Source of the DNA: Cornus controversa
Taxonomy: Eukaryota; Streptophyta; Magnoliopsida; Cornales; Cornaceae
Length of the DNA stretch: 64,000 bases
Assembly (NCBI GenBank): GCA_026545225.1
Contig: CM048846.1
Coordinates: 18,154,501-18,218,500, forward strand
Direction of reading: 5' to 3'
Made by a program: the position numbers and the translations under genes. The notes below the pieces were generated by a model. That model was not told the origin of the DNA. It saw nothing but the letters and a program-made list of their open reading frames with translations, and searched no databases. Shown in pieces: positions 1-9,900 of the stretch (position 1 is its first letter; each line of letters starts with the position of its first letter).

Positions 1-408
1 CGAAAACTGCAACGTAGATCTTCTGGGGAAACCATTCCATGGCTAGAGAAATGCCAAAGCCACCAAAACTGTGGCCAACTAGGACCACCTTCTCCCCATC
101 AGGCAGGGAGGCCATGAAGTCTGTCAATGGTTGCACATACTCATATAAGGCGGGTCCACCCCGTTTGCGGCAAGGTCCAAAGCTGTGACACGGTGACCGG
201 TGGTTTTGAGCAGGGTGATAAGCTTGTACCAGGACCATGCTCCAGCGTTAAGGCCATGAACTAAAACAAAGTGCTTGCCACTACCCTCCATTTCTTGTTC
301 TCTTGCTTGTTTGGGGGTGCCTGTCACCCTGGCACGACACTCTAAAATGCATGTTGGGTTGATCAAGAATATTGCAAATAAGAAGAGGAAGAACGGAATT
401 GAAGGCAT
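1..408 (-). pseudogene. Methylesterase (MES/SABP2-like) exon 1, broken copy A
   Basis: First exon of an alpha/beta hydrolase of the plant methylesterase family, cut by the left window edge. The start (residues [10 protein letters not shown]) and the first 86 residues closely match the intact gene at 13644-13090, including the oxyanion-hole HG in a LVHGL block and the DLAANG strand. At about 149-156 this copy lacks 22 bp that copy B has (13372-13401), so the frame is lost just after NGVDP and the reading frame stops at 124. The DNA for the nucleophile elbow (GHSFGG) is still present at about 70-90 in another frame. Exons 2 and 3 would lie left of the window. The break inside the catalytic domain makes a functional enzyme unlikely. 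A sequencing error is the alternative, but the similarity is otherwise high. Confidence 0.85.
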
Positions 409-899
409 AATGTCAATAAAAAGATGTGCCTTTGTTTTTAGAGACCTAGATTATATATATCTAGGTTTTGGGAGGAAATTATTAGATGATATATCCTCCA
501 TTTGATTGTTTAGTCCAATCACATATTTCGAAGTTAACCCCCGACATGTTTCTCTCCACATGTTTTTTTTGTTTTTTGTTTTGAGGGTTGAAAGGAAAGT
601 GTAAGTAAGATAAGGTTTAATTTGTGTGAGAGTTTTCAGTGGTTACATAAACAGAGTTGGATAGGACTTCGGCCAATCTACTGGTGTGAGGTTGTATAGA
701 GAATTTCAAAACCTGACACTTGGCAATCTCTCATCCAGATTTCTTTGACTCTCATCAAAAGCGCTTGATAAGTGATATAAGCCAGGTTTCTTCTCTTACC
801 ACACGTGTTAGATTATCGGCTGACTTACAAGACTCGTCAGATTTTCCGATTCCAATAATGATAAACAAGAACGGAGTGTACAAGTTGAATGATAACTCA
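409..899 (-). promoter_or_regulatory. Upstream region of MES copy A
   Basis: This stretch has no coding signal. It aligns with 13645-14135 upstream of the intact MES gene, with only small indels. An AT-rich TATA-like run (about 449-462) lies about 45-55 bp upstream of the start codon on the minus strand. Promoter function is inferred from position alone. Confidence 0.4.
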
Positions 900-1014
900 T
901 TTACTAAACACATTCATATTACTACGTTTGTTAGTGATTAATTTTTTTTTTTTAAATGTATTGACATGGAATAAAATAGTTTCCGTAGAATAGGTTGTCA
1001 ACGGACACATTTTT

Positions 1015-1300
1015 GTGAGACAATTTCGATTAGTACGCGAAACGGAAGGTTGTCAACGGTCTTATGTTGACAATAATACTTTTCCGTGAAATTCCTTTCT
1101 TTAGGACTTCAAATTGGCATTTTAGTCTTCAAGACCGCCGAAGGGAAGGCTAAACAAATCAACTAACATATTTTTTTGAGATAGTTTCGATTAGTACGCG
1201 AAACTTTTCTCTTGACAATAAGTTTTTTTTTCCGAGAATTCCATTATGCAGAATTTCAAAATGGCCTTTTCAGTCTTCAAAACGGTTGAATATTTTAAAA
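1015..1300. repeat. Imperfect tandem repeat, about 160-bp unit
   Basis: Two units share the blocks GAGACAATTTCGATTAGTAC (about 1017 and, as GAGATAGTTTCG, about 1177), a TTGACAATAA block and a 'TTTCAGTCTTCAA' block. The same pair occurs in copy B at about 14735-14995, so it predates the segmental duplication. No coding potential was seen. Confidence 0.6.
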
Positions 1301-1857
1301 TTTTTGTTAGAGATTTAAAAGAATTTGAATTCTTCTCGTTACGTTTTCTTATTTTTTTTCTTAATTTTAGTGTTAGTGTCATTCTTGATTCTTGTTCTCG
1401 AACTCAAACTTTGTGAACTCAAAATTAATTTAACTATTTTTGGAGAACGTTCATCACTTAGGCTTTGATAATATTTATTGAAATTGTCATTTCTAAGTGT
1501 CAACGAAGAAAATATAATAATTCTATATCCACCTTGTCTCTTCATTTGAAGTGTAGGAACCTCTTTTCTTCTATATTAATGATGAATTATTTTTTTCATT
1601 TTCCACCTTTGGCATCAATTAAGATCATGTGTCCTTTCTGATACTGATTTTAACCATCGTCTCTCTACATTTCTTAGAAGGAAATTTTTTTTTTTTGGGT
1701 ACATTCTTAGAAGCAACTTTCACAACGGTTCTAGAGGAAAAATAGTTTCTCCTTTTAAACCACTATGTTAGATTATATATATTTTTATTATATCTATTGT
1801 TAGATTATATATATTTTTTAAACCATATAAATTTCTTACTCCTCTCTAGGACTAGGA

Positions 1858-3036
1858 TGTGAGATATAAATTTGTAATTGGCATATTTCGGTGATCAAAA
1901 CCTGATTGATCGAGTTGTAATTCTTGATTTATTCTTTGTATCGATCATCGACATCTTCAAACTGATAATCAAGTGCATGGAAGCCGATCAATCAGTTAGA
2001 ACACCATATAGTACAGGTAAGTATGGTGAGGACACTCTGCACTTTTTAGTTCCGAGCCTATTTTGAAAAATTAGGGTTTAAATAAAAATATTAGGAATTT
2101 TCAAAGTAGGACCGGTCCCCAATATTTAGGACCAGTCCAACTTTTCTCGGCAGTTTAGTTTCTGCAGGTTTTCAAAAAGTCCCACCGGTCCTATTTATTT
2201 GGCACCGGTCCCACTTAGCCTATTCCAAATAGGAAATAGATTTTGACGAAAATTCTGATTCCTATTGGGTTTGAAACTTCTAGGAGAGTTCTATTTTGGT
2301 ATTCAACTTCTTTTTCAAGTAGAATTAGAACTTCCTTGTCTATATATATGTATTCATATTTTCTCTACACGGTGTGTCCTAGAAAATTAATATTTTAGAG
2401 AGAGAAAGTATATACAGTATAATTAGGGATATATATTTTTAAGAACACACATCCATACTTCACGAGTGATATTTAGGTGGTGTTCTACTTTCGATTAGCT
2501 GCTCAGAGACTGCATCAAATCTATTTACTGATCAGAACATTGGATTGATGGTTCTCGCTTGCTTGCTTGCTGAGGAAGAAAGGTGACCAGATTGCACTAC
2601 GAAGGGAACAAAATACTTGCTAAGTATTTTGGTTCTTCCAGCAACCTTTCTGTAAGGGTGGTGATGTTAGCCGGAAGTCTGCAGCAGTTGGACGTGTTGT
2701 CGCAATCATAAGCCTGAGGTGTTCCGTATCAGATCCTTGACAGAGTGAAGAGGGGTGACTGACATAGAGTCTGTTGTACTTTACTTCATAATAGTGAATT
2801 GGTTCCCTGAGGTGTGCCGCCTCCCTCCGTGGTTTTTCCCGCCTTGGGTTTCCACGTATATCTGGTGTATTCTTTTCTTTACTTGCAGTTTATTTATTTA
2901 CTTGTTTTAATTGTTTGGTTAATTGGACTTAAAATTGAATTAATTAAAAATTAAGCAAACGAACAAGTGATCCTATTCACCCCCCTCTAGGTTCTAAAAT
3001 ACTTTTCGCAACCGCTTCCGTGCCACGCAACTCACA
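1858..3036 (+). mobile_element. Solo LTR of the nest's Gag-only Copia family
   Basis: A 1179-bp LTR beginning TGTGAGATATAAATTTG and ending CAACTCACA, flanked by 5-bp TSD TAGGA (1853-1857, 3037-3041). It is closely similar over its full length to the LTRs at 15246-16430, 18023-19219, 24569-25734 and 42111-43294. No internal region is attached, so it is the product of LTR-LTR recombination. Copy B lacks it: the empty site is near 43788 (CTAGGATTTCTTATC). Confidence 0.92.
2108..2215 (+). promoter_or_regulatory. ACCGGT motif cluster in the LTR
   Basis: Four ACCGGT or near-ACCGGT boxes in two pairs, several within the palindrome GGACCGGTCC. The pairs are separated by a TGCAGG block. Equivalent clusters occur in the other LTRs (about 16070-16190, 18276-18380, 24818-24922, 42362-42470). 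A U3 regulatory role is inferred from position and repetition. Confidence 0.45.
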
Positions 3037-3087
3037 TAGGACTTATCTCTTAAGTTTACTTAGCTTCCAAAATTATGTGTCTATAAA

Positions 3088-3116
3088 TAACCATATATAT
3101 ATATATATATATATTA
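3088..3116. repeat. (TA)n microsatellite
   Basis: A perfect TA run in the LTR of the TRIM-like element. It is absent from the copy B equivalent near 43850, so it arose or expanded in copy A. Confidence 0.85.
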
Positions 3117-3313
3117 GTTAGAACTTCAATTCAATATTAATTAATATCAATAAATCATATACAATTATCTTTCTTTATTTCTAACGTGGTATCAGAGCCT
3201 ACTAGTCTCTAGTAGTCATCACAGTTTATCGCCCTCACCACCGAGGATGGTACCATCGGCTTCATCCCCGGTGGACAATCGTCAAAATAGCTTCCGTGTT
3301 TTATATATATATA

Positions 3314-3569
3314 CTCCCTCTGTCCCAAAATTCATGGGCATCTTTGGGAGTTCAACTTTTTATAGTAGTAATGAATGAATTTACACATTAGTCCTTGTTT
3401 AAAAGTTAGTGTTATTATTATATAGTCGGACCAACTTTTAGAATAATGAAGTTTGAAAAGGGTAGTTTAGGAATCATATAAAAGATATTACATTCATTTT
3501 AGGAAATGGACATGTATTTTGGGACATCCCAAAATGGAATAGTGGACTTAAATTTTGGGACGGAGGGAG
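3314..3569. mobile_element. Stowaway-type (Tc1/Mariner) MITE
   Basis: A 256-bp element with terminal inverted repeats CTCCCTCTGTCCCAAAA and its complement (TTTTGGGACGGAGGGAG), flanked by TA dinucleotides. There is no ORF. Copy B lacks it (empty site around 43985), so it inserted into copy A after the duplication. Confidence 0.88.
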
Positions 3570-3573
3570 TATA

Positions 3574-3643
3574 TATATTTTTTTCTTGTTTTATTATTTG
3601 CATAATATATATATATATTATGCAAATAATAAAAGAAGAAAAA
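3574..3643. repeat. Long inverted repeat beside the MITE
   Basis: A near-perfect palindrome centred near 3610. The left arm (TTTATTATTTGCATAATA) is mirrored by the right arm (TATTATGCAAATAATAAAA) around an AT core, extending into the poly-T/poly-A flanks for about 30 bp per arm. Copy B has only the right arm (about 43986-44010), so the left arm is an inverted copy made in copy A. Confidence 0.8.
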
Positions 3644-3677
3644 TGTGGTAGTCCAGCTCAAGTTCAATCCATCAGCT

Positions 3678-4040
3678 CTCACTAGCATTTGTGTGTCAAA
3701 GTCGTTAATTTCAACGAGTTCCTTTTTCTAATTTTCAAATTAGTTTTCACTCCAACGAGAATCTTTCGGTCTTACCGTCGCTCTAACAAGTTCACTCTTT
3801 TGCAGCTTCTTTTTATATGTTCGCAGCCATTGTTGGTAACATTACCAGATTGATTTCAAGAGTCATAGCATCTGTGTGTCAAAGTCACTGATTTCAATGA
3901 GCTCCATTTCTGATTTTCAAATCATGTTTTGCTCCAACGAGTCGCTTTTAGTCTTTCCGTCGCTCCAATGAGCTACATTTGTCTACCGAGCTGCTCTTTT
4001 GTAACTTGTTTGTATGTGTTCGCAGCCAGAGTTGGTAACA
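3678..4040. repeat. Tandem repeat within the TRIM-like element
   Basis: Two units of about 175 bp, each starting near 'TGTGTGTCAAAGTC', running through 'ATTTTCAAAT' and 'CTCCAACGAG', and ending 'GTTGGTAACAT'. Copy B has part of the unit a third time (44215-44430). No coding signal was seen. Confidence 0.7.
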
Positions 4041-4477
4041 TCACCGGATTGCTTTCATAATCCGTATTCAAGATTTTGTCTTCAAACTCAAGTTAGCTAC
4101 GCCTCTCCTAAACCATTTAGGATTAGGATTCTTATCTCCTAAGTTTACTTATCCTTCAGTATTATGTGTCTATAAATATACCTTTATGTATTATTCACAA
4201 CATCAATTCAATACCAATTAATTTTAATACAATCAAATACAATTCTATTTCTTTATTTCTAACACACTAGATTATTGATTTTTTTTATCTGTTTTTTCAC
4301 AGCCCATTCCAATGTGATCTTTCTGCATTAGGTCAGCAACGAGATGTAGAACTAATTGTTGAAGCTTATATATATTGCCCATCTGGACTGTCAGAATGCC
4401 AAACGGTCATGTTAACACGTTTTTCGGATAGTTCTGACAAAGTCATTTTGACCAAAATGACCCATATTTTTATTTAA

Positions 4478-5277
4478 AATGGGCTAACCATCAATACTCA
4501 CTACTTAGTTATGATGTACTTTGTTTTCGACCAAATCTCATCATCTAGGCCCTCAAAAATGGATATTTCTATCCTATAGGAGGTTCGTTAATTATTGGAG
4601 AATTTTTGTTCGAGGCCTAAATGAACTCAGATTCTGTTGAAATTTCATCATATATTTTTTCAAGAGAAAATTGAATTTCTGACTTATTTTTAGTGTTAGT
4701 TTTCTTTTCTAATAGGATTTCTTCTGCGATTAGGTTTCCTTACGTGGTTAGGTTCTCTTTATTATAAATATATGTATTGCAATCATTCATTAAATTACTA
4801 ATAATATTCTAGATTTCTCTACAATTTTCTCTTAAGTTTGTGGATTCAATTTTGTTCTTTGTTCAATCGTGAACATTCATAACTTCTGTTACGTCACAAC
4901 GCCACCATCTCAATCCATAAAATAAAACCACTGATTTTGCCTTAATCCATAAGGAAACCGATTTCAAATAAAAAAAGCCCTCTTTAAGGTGAAACATTGC
5001 ACAGGTTTTTTTTTTCTTTCAAAAAAGAGGTAACATTGCACAAGTGTTTAAAAAAAAAAACATAGTTGCAATATATTTCATCAAGCATATTTGAGTTGTT
5101 AGTACTTGTGTGTCAACTTTTTATTGTCCTCACAAAAAAACATGTGACATGATAATGCACTTTTTACTAGGAAATTTATTCCAGTTAATATGCATTTATT
5201 TACGAAGTAGGGTTTCACCATATACATAGGTGAGAATTATTGTCATCATAAAAAAAAATCAACATAAAAATATAAAG
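4478..5277. other. Non-coding stretch, possible LTR fragment
   Basis: No ORF worth calling. From about 4690 to 4890 there is LTR-end-like sequence (a TATAAATATATG TATA-type box and a T-rich stretch), but no partner LTR, TSD or primer-binding site was found. The rest is AT-rich intergenic DNA. Confidence 0.3.
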
Positions 5278-5285
5278 GTGATATT

Positions 5286-6029
5286 CAGGGCCGATCCTGA
5301 GAATAAAAAAATGTTGAGAGGCCCTAGGCAGACTTTCAAATGGGCCCTTTCTACCTAAAGTTTCACGTGCGGATAAATTCTATAGGAGTGCAAAATTTTT
5401 ATTAAAATGAGACGATAAGCAAATAAAATATATTAATGTTGAAAAAAAAATCCTGGTCTTGGTGCTTTATAAATAGCACGATCCAGTTCACATAAAAAAA
5501 ATTAAAAGAAAATATTCAATACACCTTAGCCACAAAAATCAAAATTGAACTCCATATCAAAGTAAATGTGATCGTCTTGCATTTTGAGTTACAAAATTAT
5601 CAATTAAAGTCCTCACAATTTTCAAAGAAAAGTCGTTGCCTTGCCGTCTGCTGCTGCTCGCCTGTTCGTTGTGAAGATAGAAGAATAAAAGGAAAGGAAT
5701 TCTGGAAAAAAAAAAATGTCTAAGACAAATGTTAGTAGTAATTTGTTTTGTTTTTTTTTAAATAAGGCCCAGATCATTGTATTGAACCATTATCATTATT
5801 TTTTAAATGAGGCCCAGACCATTGTATTGGATCATTATCATTATTTTTTAAATGAGGCCTACTTTGTTACTAAACTTTGGCCCAGACTAGTGTATTGGGT
5901 TATTAGTTACTACTTTTTTTAAAAAAAATCATCTAGTGGACTTACTAGAAATTGGGCGCCTTGAAAAAATTAAAAATTTTGGAGGCCCTAGGCGACCACC
6001 TGGGCCGCCTAGGCCCAGGGCCGGCCCTG
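5286..6029. mobile_element. Non-autonomous hAT element (MITE)
   Basis: The ends are CAGGGCCGATCCTGA and (complement of the right end) CAGGGCCGGCCCTGG, followed inward by 'GGCCCTAGGC' blocks in inverted orientation. An exact 8-bp TSD, GTGATATT, lies at 5278-5285 and 6030-6037. Length is 744 bp and there is no transposase. An internal array of about three 45-bp units (5759-5870, 'GAGGCCCAGACCATTGTATT') gives a meaningless repetitive ORF. The 8-bp TSD and terminal CAGGG identify the hAT superfamily. Confidence 0.92.
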
Positions 6030-6143
6030 GTGATATTTCTACTGCAAGTGACTAAATCAACGTGCCACTTCTACTACAAGAAACATGTGAATATCATTTC
6101 ATGATAGATCTATATTGATATACTTGAAGAAACATATTGCACA

Positions 6144-6145
6144 AC

Positions 6146-6176
<31 letters not shown>
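6144..6176. repeat. (TA)n(CA)n microsatellite
   Basis: A compound TA then CA dinucleotide run. Confidence 0.85.
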
Positions 6177-6229
6177 GTTTACATTTTTTTTCCAGAAATT
6201 TAAGACGTCTAGATTTATTCTTCTCTTAC

Positions 6230-6560
6230 TCAGATTTTTTCAAAATGCAAACAAGGATAACACTAGTACATCTTATCCTCATCCGGCACTGTGTTTGTCC
6301 TTTGATTTTACACCTTTGGCATCAATTAATTGCATGTGTTCTTTCTGGTATGATTTTAAGGCATTGTCTCTTTACACTTATTAGAATATTTTTTAAAATT
6401 TTTTTTCAATAGAATCACACACGGACACCGCTTTCACTAAAAGCATAATAATTTCTGATTTTAAACCAGCCACTAAAATCATGAAGTTTTTTTTTTTTTT
6501 TAGCCACAACCCATTCCAATGCGATCTTTCATCCTTTACCTGGCCATCAAAGACAAGCTT
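6230..6560. repeat. Diverged relic of the duplicated segment (third copy)
   Basis: Blocks such as 'CACCTTTGGCATCAATTAA', 'TTTCTGGTATGATTTTAA' and 'CAACCCATTCCAATG.GATCTTTC' match 1600-1680 and 4295-4325 in copy A. Here the two halves are joined near 6470 without the TRIM-like element, so this is an approximate empty site for that element. No gene was seen. Confidence 0.5.
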
Positions 6561-6881
6561 TCAACCTTTAGCAACTGATTTTAGTTGAAGTTTTAGCAAC
6601 TGAAAATATCAGTTTCGATTTATAATGTGGACGTCTTTTTACATGGAAGAACATCTCTCCCAAGAGGAGATACAATCATAGTTCTCCGTCCAGCTTAAAA
6701 CTTCAAGACTCTTCATATCGCGGCGCATGGTATGCATGAAATCAGATTTAGAGAGAATTTAGAGAAAGAAGAAAATTGAAACAAAACAGAAATTATTTAG
6801 GAATTTTCAGAGGAGAATAATGACATTTGGGATAGAGTAGAAATGTAGAGAATGAGCATAGAAATTTATGTTCAAAATAAA

Positions 6882-7370
6882 GGCCAAATTGCACTAAACC
6901 CTCCTATGTTTTCAAAAGTGGCAAAATACCCCCTTTGCTATTTTTGTCACCAAATAACTTCATTGTGCTTTCAAAAGTTACAAAAACTCTCTTTTTGCAA
7001 AAAAATTATTTTTGTGTGACTATTTTACCCTTTCCATGATTACAAAAAAAAAAAAAAATAGAGAGAGTATGATCTTTTTTTAATTAAGTGTTTTTTTACT
7101 TTAATAAAAAAAATAGAATTTTTCCTAGAAAATAAAAACTAGATAAGCACAATTATATAATAAAAAAAAAAGTTCATACAAAAAGACTCTTCTCTCTATT
7201 TTTTATAATCATAAAAGTATAAAATGGTCACAGAAAAGTAATTTTTTTTTGCAAAAAGAAGGGTTTTTACAACTTTTAAAAGTACAAAGAAGTTAATTGG
7301 TGACAAAAATAGCACAAAGAAATATTTTGTCACTTTTTAAAAGCACAAGAGGGTTTAGTGTAATTTGGTC
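6882..7370. mobile_element. Foldback element with long terminal inverted repeats
   Basis: A 489-bp element whose first about 165 bp (from GGCCAAATTGCACTAAACCC) are the diverged reverse complement of its last about 165 bp (complement GACCAAATTACACTAAACCC). The shared blocks include 'CTATTTTTGTCACCAA' and 'CTTTTTGCAAAAA'. The centre is AT-rich with no ORF. No convincing TSD was found, so superfamily assignment (Mutator-like is one option) is open. Confidence 0.7.
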
Positions 7371-7636
7371 AGTAACAATAGAGTTGGAGAAATTTGAGTT
7401 AGAATATATTTTAAAAAGGATATCTGTCATCGTGTCATTGTGACACATACAGTGTAGAGGTGATTCATATCCAGGCACGTATTGTGAATATAATAATCAC
7501 ATAGGTATAATTTTGTTGTAGAAAAATTATACACTACCTCATGGGAATGTCATTCCACAGACATAGTACTCCTTCCATTAAGCTTGTGTCATGTAATAAT
7601 GGAGGCATACTTCTCCACGTCAATGGTAAGGAATTT

Positions 7637-8577
7637 TGTAATACCCCGCTCTACCTGACGGTATGATATTGTCCGCTTTGGGCCTAAGCCAGCACGATTT
7701 TATTCTTGGATTTTACCCCAAAAGGCCTCATACTATTTGGAGAGAACACACTACATGGGCCTAAGCCAGTACGATTTTGTTCTTGAATTTTACCCCAAAA
7801 GGCCTCATACTATTTGGAGAGAACACACTACATATAAGCACATCCCCTTCTCCACACCCAGACGATGTGGGATTGAGCACTCTGTAGCCTGCCAGTGTGG
7901 TAGCTCAGCTCAGTGTCTCTTTTTGCACCTGCTCACAAGGGTCACTACAATCCACCCCCCTACGAGGCCCGACGTCCTCGTTGGCACACTTCCAGCTAGG
8001 TTCAGGATTTGATACCAACTGTAATACCTCGCTCCAACACATGGTATGATATTATCTACTTTGGGCCTAAGCCTGCACAGTTTTGCTCTTGAGTTTTACC
8101 CCAAAAGACCTCATACTATTTGGAGAAAACACACTACATATAAGCACATCCCTTTCTCCACACCCAAGCGATGTGGGATTGAGTACCCTATAGCCTGCCA
8201 GTGTGGTAGCTCAACCCAGTATCTCTTCTTGCACTCGCCCACAAGGGTCACTACAATCCACCCCCTTAGGAGGCCCGACGTCCTCGTCGGCACACTTTCG
8301 GCTGGGTTCAGGCTCTGATATATACCAATTGTAATACCCTACTCTACCTGATGGTATGATATTATCTGCTTTGGGCCTAAGCCTGCACGGTTTTGTTCTT
8401 GGGTTTTACCCCAAAAGGTTTCATACCATTTGGAGAAGACACTACATATAAGCACATCCCCTTCTCCACACCCAGACGATGTGGGATTGAACACCTTGTA
8501 GCCTACCAGTGTGGTAGCTCGTCCAGTGTCTCTTCTTATACCCGCTTACATCACACCCGCCCACAAGGGTCACTATA
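7637..8577 (-). mobile_element. TRIM array: LTR-internal-LTR-internal-LTR
   Basis: Read on the minus strand, each LTR runs TGTAGTGACCC...GTATTACA. On the plus strand they are 7637-7949, 8020-8255 and about 8330-8577. The two internal regions (7950-8019 and 8256-8329) are only about 70-75 bp. On the minus strand they contain a purine tract GGGGGTGGAT against one LTR and a Met primer-binding motif (TTGGTATCA, with AGAGCC in the second) next to the other. This is the minimal TRIM layout, with an extra unit as unequal recombination would give. The ORFs read through it are not genes. Confidence 0.82.
7680..7833. repeat. 77-bp tandem duplication within the first TRIM LTR
   Basis: Two adjacent copies (7680-7756 and 7757-7833) start GGGCCTAAGCC and end ACACTACAT. 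They explain why this LTR (313 bp) is longer than its neighbours (about 240 bp). Confidence 0.85.
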
Positions 8578-8784
8578 ATTTACCTCTTAAATTTCTTAAA
8601 CATTCGACTTCTAATTATTGTTAATTTTAAATATTTAGAGAAGTGCAACAAAACATTTGTATGTTAGTCAAAATGAAAAATAGGAGAAATTTATATTAGA
8701 TAGTTGTTGGCTAATTCTGAGACATAGTAATAAATGGATTGCACATTATGTCGAGGCAAATGAGATAAAAAGAAAAAAGAAAAA

Positions 8785-9117
8785 GCAACAATTGAAGGAT
8801 TCTCACACATTAGCAACGATGATTCACCCGATGTTGAAGATTGTCAAATATTACAACGACCACCAGGATAAAAAGCGGCAAAATTGAGGGGAAATAAGAA
8901 CAAATCTCAAACTTTCAAAATATTACTGCATCGATTCATTAACAGTTTTGATGATGTAAAAGTTCAACTTGATTATCAAAAAGCACATCTTGCTACCGCC
9001 CAATTAGTACGAGAGACACGCAAAGTGGAAAAAGCAAACAGGATACAAAGTGGTGAAGAATTGGAGATAATAATAAAAATTCTAGAATCAATGCCAACTC
9101 TTGAAGTGAAAGAATGA
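8785..9117 (+). pseudogene. Relic resembling the ORF1/NAM-associated domain of Harbinger elements
   Basis: A short reading frame of basic and acidic residues follows an interrupted RPPG-stop-KAAK motif near 8861-8880. A block RPxGRKAAK followed by a helical charged tail is what I recall from the C-terminal 'NAM-associated' region of proteins encoded beside PIF/Harbinger transposases. The frame holds a helical segment (LDYQKAHLATAQLVRETRKV) and ends at 9117. There is no upstream SANT/Myb-like part, no transposase, and a stop in the key motif. It is a degraded fragment at best, and the family call is tentative. Confidence 0.35.
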
Positions 9118-9639
9118 CTTATTGAACAACAAAAAGAGATATTGGAGAATATATGTTCGCACGGTGGCTCAACTTCTTAAAGTGTTATTTTTATCCTTGG
9201 AGAATACTATTTTTCTTAATTTGTATTGTGTAAACCTATGTTGTACTTGTTTTGATTTATTTCAAATTTGTATTATTTAAACTTATGTTGTATTTGTTAA
9301 AATTTATAATGCATATTGTATTTTTTCAATCTATATTGTATTTGTTGAAATATAGCTATTTGAAATTGAGCGGTTTCAAATATAGCTGTTTTAATTATTT
9401 ATTTATTTTGAATGGTAAGAAATGGTTGAATGGTTCTAGTCCACCATGTCATTGATCAATTTGATCTAAACTTCAAATATTTCTGTTACAAAAAAGAAAA
9501 AAAAATTAAAATTTTTTTGCTAGCAAAAATTTGGAGAGCTAAAAACGTTGACGTGGTTCTTGAAAAAGCTGACATGACTATTGAAAAAATTGAGGTGACA
9601 AATTTTAAGGACCAAAATATACTTGTCAAAAAAAAAAAA

Positions 9640-9900
9640 AAGAATAATCTAATAATTCCATATTCACCTTATCTCTTGACTTTAGAAAAAATATTCAATA
9701 GCCTAGTACCTACTATGCAATTACCACGGTTCACTATGTTATTGCTTTTTCTTCCATATCAATGACAAAATATCTGTCATTTTCTACGTTTGGCATCAAT
9801 CATGTGCGTGGTTGTGACCTTTCCGGTACTTATTTTAAATTAACATGGTCTCTTCACACTTTATAGAAGGATGTCTTAAACGCAATGGATTTAGAACAAA
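9640..9900. repeat. Diverged relic of the duplicated segment (fourth copy)
   Basis: The order 'AATTCCATATTCACCTTATCTCTT', 'TTTGGCATCAATC' and 'GGTCTCTTCACACTTTATAGAAGG' parallels 1520-1690 in copy A. It is strongly diverged and has no gene. Confidence 0.4.

Larger units (their letters stand above)
1766..4264 (+). mobile_element. TRIM-like LTR element with two nested insertions
   Basis: The element begins TGTTAG and ends CTAACA, with 5-bp flanking duplications CACTA (1761-1765, 4265-4269). The left LTR is 1766-1857 plus about 3042-3185, split by a solo LTR; the right LTR is about 4090-4264. The two share the block running from 'TTATCTC.TAAGTTTACTTA' through 'TATAAATA' to 'CTTTATTTCTAAC'. A primer-binding site TGGTATCAGAGCC (initiator Met) follows the left LTR at 3187-3199. 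Without the nested solo LTR and MITE it is about 1.05 kb and has no ORF, as expected for a TRIM. Copy B has the same element at about 43685-44648. Confidence 0.7.
1..4477. repeat. Segmental duplication, copy A
   Basis: Direct duplicate of 13215-15077 plus 43295-44864. It contains MES exon 1, its upstream region and a TRIM-like LTR element. The match ends at about 4477, where copy B is interrupted by the CACTA element (copy A reads TTTAAAATGGG, copy B TTTAA then CACTAC). Copy A is therefore the empty site for copy B's insertions, and copy B is the empty site for the solo LTR and MITE here. Confidence 0.85.

Noticed and set aside
5716..5922. Frame with repeated HYHYFLNEA-like peptide
   Set aside because: Produced by the 45-bp tandem array inside the hAT MITE.
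7737..8318. Two similar 90-codon frames (HTTYKHIPFSTP...)
   Set aside because: They are translations of TRIM LTR and internal sequence; similarity comes from the repeat.
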